In this document: piece by piece, positions 1 through 9,355 of the stretch | Position numbering within the stretch: the stretch's first letter is position 1 | How the letters are laid out: each line of letters starts with the position of its first letter | Source: Rhizodiscina lignyota | Lineage: Eukaryota; Ascomycota; Dothideomycetes; Aulographales; Rhizodiscinaceae | Assembly (NCBI GenBank): GCA_010015805.1 | Contig: ML978147.1 | Coordinates: 62,001 to 126,000 of the forward strand | Direction of reading: 5' to 3' | DNA length: 64,000 nt | Position numbers and translations under genes: made by a program | The notes under the pieces: generated by a model | Seen by the model: the letters and a program-made list of their open reading frames with translations, nothing else | What the model was told of the DNA's origin: nothing | Databases searched by the model: none

Positions 1-90
1 GATGAGGATACGTACTCCGGGAAGATGGCTACGTTTGGTGAAAGTGATTTGAGCGCCATGGTGGAGATCCTGTCCGAGAGATATAAATAA
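1..90 (+). CDS. 3' end of an unidentified gene (partial)
   Basis: Frame 1 is open from the first base to a TAA at 88-90 and gives the last 29 residues of a protein (ending ...VEILSERYK). The tail is acidic then mixed, with no recognisable motif. An AATAAA hexamer overlaps the stop (86-91) and could serve as a polyadenylation signal. The gene begins left of the window, so product and length are unknown. It could also be chance, since 29 open codons is weak evidence by itself. Confidence 0.4.
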   Translation, partial: DEDTYSGKMATFGESDLSAMVEILSERYK

Positions 91-884
91 AGATATGTAA
101 GAAGAAGGCGATAGATCCGAAGAGGACTGTTTGCAAGAGATATTGTAGTCTTTTAGAATAATGGAGGTGGGTGTGAGGTGATACAAGATAGCACGCGGAG
201 TGATTTTGGCATTACCCAGTGCCGAATGTTGGATGCTCAAGGAAGATTCCAATGAAATGAGCAAAGTATATGGTCGAGCTAATAGAATGATATGGAGTTT
301 TGATCGTCAAGCTGGAAGCAATATTTGTACCTTCAAACCCACCGCATCACCAGCTCGACACTGACATCATCGAACGAGCTCGAGAAAGCCTTCGCTGCTA
401 TTGTCAATCCAAGAGCCTGCGCTCGACGACTCCGTAGCAGCCAATTCTTGCATCAGAACGGTATTTTTCTCACTCCGTCGCAGCATGGCTCCAGTTCGGG
501 GAAAGATGACTTATGGGTAACAAGGGAAAAGCTTGAAATCGGCAAGTTGCAAGGCTGAGCAGGTGGCGATTACAACCACAATAGGCATAGTTTCGCAATT
601 TGGGTTGATAGAGAGGAGAGGGAGACGTTTACTGAGAAAGGGACATTACGGCGGACCAATTGGCAGTATTTCGTGTTCTTCACAGCTTCAGCTCGTCCGA
701 CCAACCCAAGGAACCCCTCACCATGTATGATAGCCGAAAGGACTACCAGTCGACTAAGATGCGTTTCCGAAGGATTTCAGTCATGCTTGATACAGTGTTA
801 CCGTGCAGTACGAGTAGGCTCATAGGAGAGAGAATTGAGGTATCGTAAAAGTCTACATCTTTGCCCACCATTTGTACTTTCATC
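91..884. other. Intergenic, upstream of SDR gene
   Basis: Short overlapping open frames only, none with a convincing start or composition. Presumably holds the 3' UTR of the left-edge gene and the promoter of the dehydrogenase. No repeat or RNA gene seen. Confidence 0.6.
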
Positions 885-1708
885 ATGTCTCATCCGGGCC
901 GCCTCGAAGGCAAGATCGCAATCGTCACAGGCGGCGCTCTGGGTCTTGGAGAAGGTATTGTCCGCAAATTCATCCACGAAGGAGCCAAAGTCGTCATCTT
1001 TGACATCAATTCCGCGAATGGCGAGAAGGTGGCGTCAAGTTTACCGAGCGAGTCGGTAGCATTTATTCAGGGCGACGCGACGAAAGACGAGGACTGGGAA
1101 AAGGCTCTCAAACTCACCCTTGACAAGTTTGGCGGTTTGACGACAGTCGTCAACAATGCAGGTGTTGTGCACAACGCTACGGTAAGTACCTGTGCCGGGG
1201 ACAGCTGAGGTTGAGACGCTGATGTTTAATATCACAGCCATCATACGAAGTCTCAGAAACGGAGTACAACCGCATCATGCACATCAACGTCAAGCCGCTT
1301 TACGCCTCTTCCAAGGTCATTGCGCCGTACTTCAAGAAGCAGGGCCACGGCGCATTTGTCAACATCTCATCCATCAGCGCTCCCCGACCGCGGCCGTTCC
1401 TTGTATGGTACGCTGGCAGCAAAGGTGCAGTTTCTGCAGTCTCCAAGGGCTTGGCCGCGGAGTTCGCGGCCTTTGGTGTACGAGTCAATGCCATCTGTCC
1501 TGTCGTGGCAGACACGGGTATGCTGCCGGCCGTTCTTGGTGGTACTGACTCATCCGAAGGGAGAGCGCTCCTGACGAAAGGAATACCCCTCGGCAGAGTT
1601 GGGACACCAAAAGACATTGCAAATGCAGCAGCTTTCTTGGCGTCCGATGAAGCAGATTTCATCACAGGGATCGAATTGCCTGTTGACGGTGGGAGAGCGC
1701 TGAATTAG
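885..1708 (+). CDS. Short-chain dehydrogenase/reductase (classical SDR)
   Basis: Two exons, 885-1181 and 1238-1708, give 255 residues, the usual size of a classical SDR. The 56-nt intron (GTAAGT...CACAG) is phase 0. Seen in the protein: cofactor motif TGGALGLG (residues 15-22), NNAG (90-93), catalytic Ser near 144 and the YAGSK pair Tyr157/Lys161. These predict an NAD(P)-dependent oxidoreductase acting on an alcohol or ketone; the substrate is not evident. The ATG at 885 is chosen because it directly precedes the typical opening LEGKIAIVTGG. The 3' neighbour, a CmcJ/AsaB-type oxygenase, is convergent and its stop lies only 36 bp away. The pair may be metabolically linked, but nothing in the sequence proves it. 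Confidence 0.93.
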
Positions 1709-1744
1709 TCAAGACGCTCGCTTCAGACATAGAGATTCAATTGA

Positions 1745-2710
1745 TTAGAACACGCAGAAACTTCGAATTTCGACACTCTCCCTTGGTGCCTCTTGTTCCG
1801 TTCCAGGATCCACAAAGCTCGTATGTGCCACACCATGGCTTCTCTTACCGTCCCCTACCACGCTCTTTCCATCAATCCCACCATCCAGACGCGTATCGAA
1901 GATTCTGAAAACGTACGCCTCATGAGGCTCCTGACCTCTCAGATATGCAAATGCATGATTACCGTCCTCCTTTGGTGGCCGAATAGCAAAATTCTCAATC
2001 TCGCCGACATTTGGTACTGTCACCTTCCCGCTCTGCAAATCCTCATCTTTCAGCGAGCGGGCATCACACAGGCATAGCGGATCTTTGCGGATCGTCTTCA
2101 ATGGCTTCCAGACATTATAGATGCCGAATTGCCTGCCCTTGACATCCTCTTTCGTATGTAGTTGCATCCAATAGTTGAACTCATGCCTCGCGCTCGCAGG
2201 GGATTCGTCGATGTGTACGCGTCTGACTGGACCGTCAATGTCCACTTTGCCCTTACTGTCCTTTTGAAGCGCATCCTCCAGAGTCCCGGCTCGAACGTGG
2301 TGCTCATACGAGAGCACGTATTTGGCGCCCGTCTCCCTTTTCAAAAGCTCGGCGATCTCGGGAAAGTAGACTCGCTTTAGCTCCTCATCGTCTCGCCAGT
2401 TTTGAATTTGTGACTCTATGTGAGCGATCCAAAACCCTTGTTTCTCGAGCGAATACTCGGATTCGTGGCCGCGAATATTGCGAACGCGGACTGCGGTTCT
2501 TGCAATGTGAGGTGATTCATCAGAGCGTCGTATTTGCCGTATCTCATGCTCTGACAGACTGCTGTTGGCGGAATCCGGGGGCGCTTGTTCTGCGTCTCTA
2601 AAGTAGTTTACATATGTTGAGCTCCATTCCGGATCTGGGTATGCCTCTCCTTCTAGCCGATATGATGAGTTGGTGTCTGTAAGCTGGTTCGTGACTGTTT
2701 GCGTCGACAT
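1745..2710 (-). CDS. CmcJ/AsaB-family oxygenase-like protein
   Basis: One uninterrupted frame of 321 residues from an ATG at 2710 to TAA at 1745. It has the family's ordered motifs: a VHIDES block with an H-x-D pair (166-168), NVWKPLKTI (199-207) followed by KDPL, and a late VAHTSFVDP segment. This family includes bacterial CmcJ (cephamycin 7-alpha-methoxylation) and fungal AsaB-type hydroxylase/desaturases in secondary-metabolite clusters, so an oxidative role on a small molecule is likely. The true substrate cannot be read here. The N-terminus is polar and lacks a signal peptide, suggesting a cytosolic enzyme. A paralogue with three introns lies at 50117-51183. The convergent SDR next door is a plausible partner by position only. 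Confidence 0.88.
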   Translation of the reverse strand: MSTQTVTNQLTDTNSSYRLEGEAYPDPEWSSTYVNYFRDAEQAPPDSANSSLSEHEIRQIRRSDESPHIARTAVRVRNIRGHESEYSLEKQGFWIAHIESQIQNWRDDEELKRVYFPEIAELLKRETGAKYVLSYEHHVRAGTLEDALQKDSKGKVDIDGPVRRVHIDESPASARHEFNYWMQLHTKEDVKGRQFGIYNVWKPLKTIRKDPLCLCDARSLKDEDLQSGKVTVPNVGEIENFAIRPPKEDGNHAFAYLRGQEPHEAYVFRIFDTRLDGGIDGKSVVGDGKRSHGVAHTSFVDPGTEQEAPRESVEIRSFCVF

Positions 2711-3243
2711 TATTAATGTAGATGAGCTCCTTCAGAATTGCACAATGATAGTGTGAAATGCAAAGCATGAGAATGATTAAACTTCGCCTCAACCATATTT
2801 TGCCATAATGTACTCCTAATCAAACGTCGTTGCTTATCGCTGATAGCTGCTTACCTCGGATCATTGGTCCATTAGTAGTTAGTAATAGCAACGTAGAGTA
2901 GAGAACTGCCCCACAAAAGCTCGATGTATCAGATGAATATTTTAGAAATCTGCTGTAGCATTGAACTACTCATATCGGCTAGCTATGACAGCTTGTAACA
3001 AGGCAAATGCTCAATATCCACCCCTATGGGAATCATCAAGTCAATTTGTTGCATGCAAGAGGACAGAGGCCTTCCCCGTAGTTGCGGCCCAAGACCACGA
3101 AGGTGAACGATAGCCTTCAACATGCACGCGGGTTATGCGGATGGTCTTAGTCGCACCGCTCTACGTTAGTGCCATGTAATTATATAGAAGGTGCAACTGG
3201 ATTCATCGCCATCCCAACTGCTACGATTGGCGGAAGATGCCCT
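2711..3243. other. Intergenic, promoter of CmcJ/AsaB-like gene
   Basis: Lies upstream of the oxygenase-like gene and downstream of the next gene (both minus strand). It is fairly AT-rich around 2880-2960, with no gene, repeat or clear hairpin seen. Confidence 0.6.
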
Positions 3244-4425
3244 CTACAGCGGCTCAATCTGAAATAGACTCGACTGATCCGTATCTACCACATTCGGGTC
3301 TGCCCATAGATTCATATAATTATCATTTTGAATTGTCCGAAGCCAGTAGTTATCAAAGTCTCTCCCCACGTAATATCCCCCATCGTACCTGAGCCGATAA
3401 AATCCCGTGTCCGTCGCGCGGATGACCCATCGACTCATCCGGTCGTAGTCAGGGCGATCAAAGTCAGCGCGCACAACTCTGTACGGGCTCCCGCTAACCT
3501 TCATGACCTTGCCTTCCTTTGTCTCGCGCAACTGGAAGAAATTGACCTTATCCGGGTTCGTAATGTCAATCTTCTCGTGCGGTTCGAGCGTCCATGGTTG
3601 GAAGTTTTCGTCAACCCAATAGCCGATGTAGTACTGGTTACCGGAGTGGATGCCCTTCTTGCCGGGACGGAAGAACCTGATAGGGAGATGTGCGGAAGGA
3701 TTTCTCATGAACTTCATCGAGACTTCGTAAACGGCAGGGCCGATAGTCTTGATGAAGAAGTCCTGTTGATCGACAATGTTCTGGTCGACATTGGCGATGA
3801 GGCTTTTGCTTTCCTCAAAGTAGACATCTGGATCCGCATAGGCGTATTCGAGGAGGTTGATGGCCTTGAGTTGCACAAGGCATAGAGAAACAAGGACTGT
3901 CTTCATCCGGATGAAATGACACATGAAATCTTTGCTGTTCCTGGCACTATGCGAGTTGGCCAGGTACAGGAGACTCGCTTTGTCTTGGCCGGCGACGAAG
4001 ACATGGATGTTCTTGGCGTTCTTATAGACTGTTTCCTTGATCGAATTGCCCAGCTCTGTTGTTCTCTTGAAATCTGCGGGGTCGAGCGTGCCTTTTGAGC
4101 AGTATTTTTGGACCAGGAACTGAAGGGCACCGAGATACTGATCGAAAAGAGAGTTGATGTTGTTGATGTAGGGCTGAAACAGATCGGTCTTGATGTCTAA
4201 TCGGATATCTGCTATGCGATCGTCCACTTGCTTGATATCGTTTTGGACTGATTCAAGGCTCACAGTGATTTGATCCAATTTGGCGATGAAGTCTCCGTTT
4301 GAATCTTTCGGCTTCACGACAAGTTTAAATATCGCTTTGCTTGCTGCAGAGAGAATGTCTAGTCCGACTGTTTTGCCAACCTCTTTCAAGGTGGTGCCCA
4401 GCAAACCCTTAAATAGGCCGGACAT
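3244..4425 (-). CDS. Two-domain protein: N-terminal helical, C-terminal beta-rich; function unknown
   Basis: Single-exon gene of 393 residues, ATG at 4425, TAG at 3244. The N-terminal 240 residues look entirely helical: a short amphipathic start, a coiled-coil stretch at about 45-80, and a strongly hydrophobic helix near 174-195. Residues about 248-393 are rich in aromatics and short strand-like pieces (YYIGYW, YRLRYDGGYYVG), resembling a beta-trefoil or other carbohydrate-binding-like module. No signal peptide is evident. A helical bundle plus beta-rich binding module recalls some pore-forming or lectin-like proteins, but I recognise no family and that comparison is inference from layout only. 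A hypothetical structural or self/non-self role is equally possible. The gene is intact. Confidence 0.8.
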   Translation of the reverse strand: MSGLFKGLLGTTLKEVGKTVGLDILSAASKAIFKLVVKPKDSNGDFIAKLDQITVSLESVQNDIKQVDDRIADIRLDIKTDLFQPYINNINSLFDQYLGALQFLVQKYCSKGTLDPADFKRTTELGNSIKETVYKNAKNIHVFVAGQDKASLLYLANSHSARNSKDFMCHFIRMKTVLVSLCLVQLKAINLLEYAYADPDVYFEESKSLIANVDQNIVDQQDFFIKTIGPAVYEVSMKFMRNPSAHLPIRFFRPGKKGIHSGNQYYIGYWVDENFQPWTLEPHEKIDITNPDKVNFFQLRETKEGKVMKVSGSPYRVVRADFDRPDYDRMSRWVIRATDTGFYRLRYDGGYYVGRDFDNYWLRTIQNDNYMNLWADPNVVDTDQSSLFQIEPL

Positions 4426-5550
4426 GGTTTAGAATAAGAAAATAATGGGTTGAGCAAGAGAGGTAGTTTGATGATGATTCGAGAAGAATAATTAGAGTAG
4501 CCACCTTCTATATGCCAATCTCTGCCATCCAATATCTTGCTGAGTTCGCTGAGGAAGCCATGAACCGACAATAGCGGAAGAATCATTTCCATGATGCTGA
4601 ATCTAGCACATGGAGCACTTTCGATGTAGACAACAGTGGGGCATCGAAGTTCGTTAGCATGCAGAAAATGGTCGAGACTCAGTTGCAGTTCGCTCATTTG
4701 CGAAAGGGCAAGAGGGTATGCATTCCTTCAGCTCTGATGATCAAAGCTAAAATGCCCGTACGACTCGCTTCTGCATCATTTTCAGCCTTATCACCAAATT
4801 CAACAATTCTGTGCAGTGTGGCCAGTCGAATCCGTATTGGCTCGGCTCAAAAAAGCGATTTTTGTACAAGCGACATGCAGGTCCCATGTGCAGCGGACAG
4901 GACCGTGCTGTAGCCCGTCTACGCATTTTTGCTGGCTCGAGTTGAAGAGGCACAGACCGCAGACAGTGTGTGTTGTCAAAAAACAGGGCTCGCATGAAAA
5001 CAGTTCATTAAAGGTGAACCTCCTGAGCAATGGGCGTTGCGTCGGAGTACTTGCACCCTCCTTGTCCGTATCCTAAGGGGTGAGCCGAGCTTGAGCCGAA
5101 CTTCCCCAAGGGAGGAATTGTCTAACCCTCATTAAATGCAGAAGTCGAGGGATTTAAAGGGAATTCATGGAGACGAATTCATCTCGGTGGTGAAAGTGTT
5201 TAAAATTCAATGGTGCGATAGGAACATGAAGAAATCCACACGCGCAGACGAGAGTCGAGAGTGCCCCGAAGCATTCCATGCTAAATATCACAAGAATTAA
5301 AATGATAACTCGAGGGAGCCTCAGACTACGTCATTCAAAGTGATTTGTATGTAACGCTAGAATCTCACTAGGGCCCATCATCGCGCTCATTCCCAAGACC
5401 TATCTGAACGCCATGACATGTCGATGGAACTGGCCTGGAATCATCGGTCTCCGAAGAAGCTCGAAGCCATTCGCGTTGGCCCAGATAAATAGTCGCCAAT
5501 ATGATACGAAGCCAGAAGATCATGGCCACACAAGAGCCGGTGCATAATCT
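4426..5550. other. Intergenic between two minus-strand genes
   Basis: Contains the promoter of the helical/beta-rich gene and the 3' flank of snf7. A 103-codon minus-strand frame (4386-4697) starts at an ATG but overlaps the neighbouring gene's start and has no recognisable content. Otherwise nothing seen. Confidence 0.55.
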
Positions 5551-6395
5551 TTACATGGCCATTTCTGCCTGTAGCTTTCGCAACTCTTCTTCTTCGTCCT
5601 CTTCTTGCGTTGCTTTGCCCTTCACTGTGAGAGAGGTGTTAGCCGTTGCACATAGCGAGTCGACACGGAATTTATTAGAACTGAGCACTCACACTCTCCA
5701 CTCGCGGCCGCAGGTAATCTCTGGATCTGGTCTGACACCGGCGCCGAACCCGCTTTGAGCATCTTGTTGTCCAACTCTTCCTGCTGGAGTGCCTCCAACT
5801 CTTCGTCCAGCTCGCCTTCGTCCATGGCCTGTGTCGCCACGCCCTGTGATATAGCTTCGCCAATCTCTTCCCCAATCGCATGCTGCTCGCGGAGCTCCTC
5901 CATTGTCTGGTCCACCTTGTCGATCGTAAGCCCGCCATGTATTTGCTGCATGGCCTTCTTTGCACTCTTCATTGCCTCTAGTGTCTCCTTGTTGATATTT
6001 GCCGATTCTATTGAGTAAATTTCACGTTCGAGGGTCATGATCTGAGCACTTGTCTGCTCGAGAGCGTGCTCGAATTGCTTCTTTCTTCGAAGAGCAGCCT
6101 TGGCAGCTGAAGCGGTTTAGCAAGTACAAACTAAAATCAAGAGGTACGCGTTTTGAAAGTGGCTGCTTCAGTTTTGCGGGTCGAGAGTGCTGTGGAAGTG
6201 GTACGATGACTTACCGTTCTTATTTGAGCTGACATACTTCCTTGCCAGATTGTCCTGTTCGTCTGCTTGGCTCTGTAAATGTTTCTCCCTCTTTGAGAGC
6301 ATCTCCAGCTGGCTTCGCAGCCCAAGTATCGCATTCTTAGGCGCATCCTTCTTCGCCGCGCCGCCACCACCAAACCAACTGCCCCAACCAGACAT
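5551..6395 (-). CDS. snf7: ESCRT-III subunit Snf7/Vps32
   Basis: Three exons (6395-6215, 6106-5693, 5624-5551) encode 222 residues. Introns of 108 and 68 nt have GTAAG/GTGAG donors and CAG acceptors, and phases agree. The start MSGWGSWFGG, the basic helical segment AALRRKKQFE, and the C-terminal ATQEEDEEEELRKLQAEMAM are characteristic of Snf7/Vps32, the main filament-forming subunit of ESCRT-III. It acts on endosomal membranes in multivesicular-body sorting, membrane scission and (in fungi) ambient-pH signalling. The basic N-terminal half and acidic C-terminal half are both present. Divergent from ten1, with about 970 bp between the start codons. Confidence 0.96.
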
Positions 6396-7364
6396 TATGG
6401 AAGATCGCGGTCAATAACGTGATAGACGAGGAGAGGTGCGTAGTATCCTCGCGGAGATCGGAGAGAGCGCGCCCGTAAGCGCCTAGAGTGAGTACGCTTG
6501 ACTGAGTAGGCGGGGCTGCGGAGAGTTGGTTCGAGCGAGCGTTATCTCGACTTCGGGAGTTCTAAGCGGGTAGACGAATAATGGAGGATCGAAACAGCAA
6601 GCAGAATGAAGGAAGGGATAGAGAGGAGTCTAGCGGTTTGTAGGTGGTGCGGTGAGAAGATGGAAATTGTCTGCCTTGAAGATAGGAACGTTAGAGCTGC
6701 ATGGAGATGGCGCGAGTGACGATGATTTGCCAAGACCGGCCCGCAGCCTGTCACGTGCGCCGCTCGTGTGACGGAAATTCCCAAGTTGAAGTCATCGTTC
6801 CATCAACTGAACCCAACTCTCGGGCCAGTTCATTGCCATGCTCTCGGCGCAGTTGACATACAAGGAGTCTCTGCGTAGTGGTGATGTCTTATTGATGAGA
6901 TGGGATGGAAGGCGCGATCACTGTAGCCACTCTCCTTTCTACTGTCAAGGTAAGACAGAATGAACCTCTCGTCGCTCAGTCCACGCTGCTCTGCCTCTCT
7001 GAAGCATAGAGCTCCGAAGCAACTTCATTTTCTGTTTGATATTGCTCTTGTTGCAATCATGAATGCTATTGCGCATCTCCTTCGCGATGGTGTCTTTCTC
7101 ATTGCCACCATTCTTGCGATCTTCTGCGTCTTTGGTGCATACGATAAGGCGCATGATACTAAGTATGCAGCTGGAATCGCCAGTCCGCACACACAGGAAG
7201 CTGACCACTCATATACAGGATACGATGATTTCTCCCCTCGCGACTTGCCAAGCAACTACCTCCGATACCTACATCCTCTGCTAAAACTACCAATTGGGCC
7301 TGACCTACCACCTAATGCGCGACCCTCAACATTGCATACGCCGTGCCATTTTTGAACACCCACG
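6396..7364. other. Divergent promoter region snf7/ten1
   Basis: Shared upstream region of snf7 (minus) and ten1 (plus). A CACGTG E-box palindrome sits at 6752-6757. The right half contains a 131-codon ORF, listed separately, that ends 9 bp before the ten1 start codon. Confidence 0.6.
6960..7355 (+). CDS. Possible small membrane protein or upstream ORF of ten1
   Basis: An ATG at 6960 opens 131 codons ending at 7355, just upstream of the ten1 ATG (7365). One hydrophobic stretch (DGVFLIATILAIFCVFGAYD) could be a transmembrane helix; the rest is unremarkable. No family is recognised. It may be a genuine small gene, a long upstream ORF in the ten1 leader, or chance. The close tandem arrangement is unusual for fungal genes. 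Confidence 0.25.
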   Translation: MNLSSLSPRCSASLKHRAPKQLHFLFDIALVAIMNAIAHLLRDGVFLIATILAIFCVFGAYDKAHDTKYAAGIASPHTQEADHSYTGYDDFSPRDLPSNYLRYLHPLLKLPIGPDLPPNARPSTLHTPCHF

Positions 7365-7837
7365 ATGAGCGCTGCACCAATCCCAAGCCGGCTCATATTC
7401 TTGTCCGAGCTTCCACAATGCTCACCGAGAGACAAAGTTCGATTTCTAGGCTGGCATGTTATGTCTAGTCCATATTTAAACAACTTGAGCTGAGAAAGCA
7501 CAGTGTTGACAAGTACGACGTCAAATCGGGCACGCTATCACTCTCACACACATATCCTAAGGATATACCTACACCCATTATGGCGTTTATCAATGTGGAC
7601 CACGTCCTTGAATCGGTCAGGAGCGCGGACCTTGAAGTTGGAGCATGGATTAACGTGGTAGGATACATTATTGATTCTAAGGAAGAGAAGGTTCTCAAGA
7701 AATCCCGCAAAAGCTCTCGCAGACAGCAAGGCACTTTGAGCATACGTGTACAGGCAATTATGCTATGGTCTGCAGGAATGCTGAACGTGGACGCGTATGA
7801 GAAAGCCTTGCAGGAAAGACTGTCTATTTCGGTTTGA
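7365..7837 (+). CDS. ten1: CST complex subunit Ten1 (telomere capping)
   Basis: Two exons, 7365-7453 and 7504-7837, encode 140 residues. The opening MSAAPIPSRLIFLSELPQ, the junction FLGC-VDKYDVKSGTLSL and the later VGAWINVVGYI and VQAIMLWSAG segments match the small OB-fold protein Ten1, partner of Stn1 in the CST complex that protects chromosome ends and helps finish lagging-strand telomere synthesis. The 50-nt intron needs a GC donor (TG|GCATGT) with a CAG acceptor. A GT donor three bases downstream would put a stop at once into exon 2, and the GC junction restores the expected Cys-Val. An insertion of basic/Ser residues (KKSRKSSRRQQ) lies between the last strands. Confidence 0.9.
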
Positions 7838-8339
7838 ATCAATGCTGTTCTTCCAGAACCCTCCATTCATTCCCACATTCTTCAGCTTGGCTAAGCTGAT
7901 GGCAATATCGATCTTAAGGGACCAGTATTGTACCATCTACCAACTAAGATCTTTCAGCACGCCAGCTGAACATACGCCACGAGATACGCTGATCTCGCTT
8001 GGTGCATCGACATGCCAAACAAAGTCTGCTTCTTTGTCGTCCATGTGTCCGCCATCGTAAACGCGACAAAGCAGTCTTTCAAATGTTCCCCGTTATTGCA
8101 CAAAGCTTCTTTATTCTAACAAGATTACACTTTCGAAGTGGAAAGATTCGTAAAAGAAGCGGTCGAGCTTAGCCAAGTGTGGCTCACAATCACCTAACGG
8201 ACAGAGGGAGATTACCCTAGAGTGAGTACCATAATATGTAGCCCGTCTCACCTCACACCTAGATGGTCAGACGTTTTTATGTCCCCAAGGTGCACCGCCT
8301 CCATTCGTCTCGTACGGTACATACATACAGACATCGACA
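7838..8339. other. Intergenic, promoter of BYS1-like gene
   Basis: 3' flank of ten1 and upstream region of the secreted-protein gene. No gene or repeat identified. Confidence 0.6.
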
Positions 8340-8894
8340 ATGTTTAAAGCGGCCATTTCCACTCTAACGCTTTTAGCGTTCTTTGCACCAGCGATACACG
8401 CCTCGCCCGTTGGCGGTGTTGCTATTTACAACGCTTGCGACTTTCCAGTATACAGTCACACAGTCACTGAAGATGGTGGCCAACAGGCACCAGTAACACT
8501 GGCTCCAGGCCAATGGTACTGGGAATCATATCAATATCCTAAGTCAGGTGGACCGGTACTGAAGTTAACCAAGGAGCAAAATCTAGGAGGAGTCCCAGTA
8601 ACTCAACTCGAATACTCAATTACGGACGGAACCATTTACTACGACATCAGCAATGTTGACTGTGGCCCAACAGGCCAGAGCAATCAGGGCCAATGCCCCT
8701 TCCTGCAAGGAGGCATGTTCTTACACAGCTCATCCGGCTGTGATACCAAGTCCTGCCAAAGCGGAGACCAACGATGCCATGACGCTTACAATCTCCCAGA
8801 CGACAACTGGGCTGTTGGAGGCTGTGCTTTCAAGAACCAGAATCTAGTATTTTATGCTTGCAGAAGCACATATCTTGCACCGTCGATGGCATGA
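8340..8894 (+). CDS. BYS1-like cysteine-rich secreted protein
   Basis: Intronless, 184 residues from the ATG at 8340 to a TGA at 8892-8894. A clear signal peptide (MFKAAISTLTLLAFFAPAIHA) is followed by a mature domain with VAIYNACDFPVYSHTV, APGQWYWESY and LEYSI, the pattern of the BYS1/thaumatin-like fold first known from Blastomyces yeast-phase protein 1. Eight cysteines in the mature part could form four disulfides. Members are secreted, often effector-like or wall-associated, with no enzymatic activity known. The C-terminal half is more Cys-dense (DTKSCQSGDQRC) than the N-terminal half. Promoter features were not resolved. Confidence 0.85.
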   Translation: MFKAAISTLTLLAFFAPAIHASPVGGVAIYNACDFPVYSHTVTEDGGQQAPVTLAPGQWYWESYQYPKSGGPVLKLTKEQNLGGVPVTQLEYSITDGTIYYDISNVDCGPTGQSNQGQCPFLQGGMFLHSSSGCDTKSCQSGDQRCHDAYNLPDDNWAVGGCAFKNQNLVFYACRSTYLAPSMA

Positions 8895-9355
8895 GCGAGC
8901 GTGCTTCTGATGCGTTCAAAAGTTACTCACTTCGCTTCTGATCGTGGAGCTCCGCAGATGTGTGCGTCGAGCCCTTTATGAGATTATTTTAGACAATCTA
9001 AATTGTTCATGGGATACCGCTTTCATTTACTTTGTGCAATTCTCTTGGTTGTGGTGAGTGCCCATCTTCATCTTCAGATAATGAAAATGGCCCGACCAAG
9101 TAGTAGTTCGTCGCCTGTACGGTGAGCCATAGCATAAGCCGAGCATTATCGTATTCGATACGTGACATCACATGCAGAAGGTGAACCTTGCGCGTCCGCG
9201 CGAAGCTCTTTCCTGTAAATTGAACGTGCAATAAATATCCCAACAAGCGTTGCTATTCGTTACACCTTACCTATTTTCTTACCTCACCCAAACATTGACC
9301 ATGGCAAAAGCATCATAGCAACTGTCGACCTACTTCGCGGCAAACATGCCACACA
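8895..9355. other. Intergenic with 5-codon uORF before the lipase gene
   Basis: A minimal upstream ORF, ATGGCAAAAGCATCATAG, lies at 9301-9318, 38 bp before the lipase ATG at 9356. It could dampen translation of the downstream frame. Nothing else recognised. Confidence 0.5.

Noticed and set aside
3328-3885. 185-codon plus-strand ORF
   Set aside because: Antisense shadow of the well-supported 393-residue gene.
4386-4697. Minus-strand ORF of 103 codons
   Set aside because: Overlaps the start of the helical/beta-rich gene; no acceptor joins it in frame and no family is recognised.
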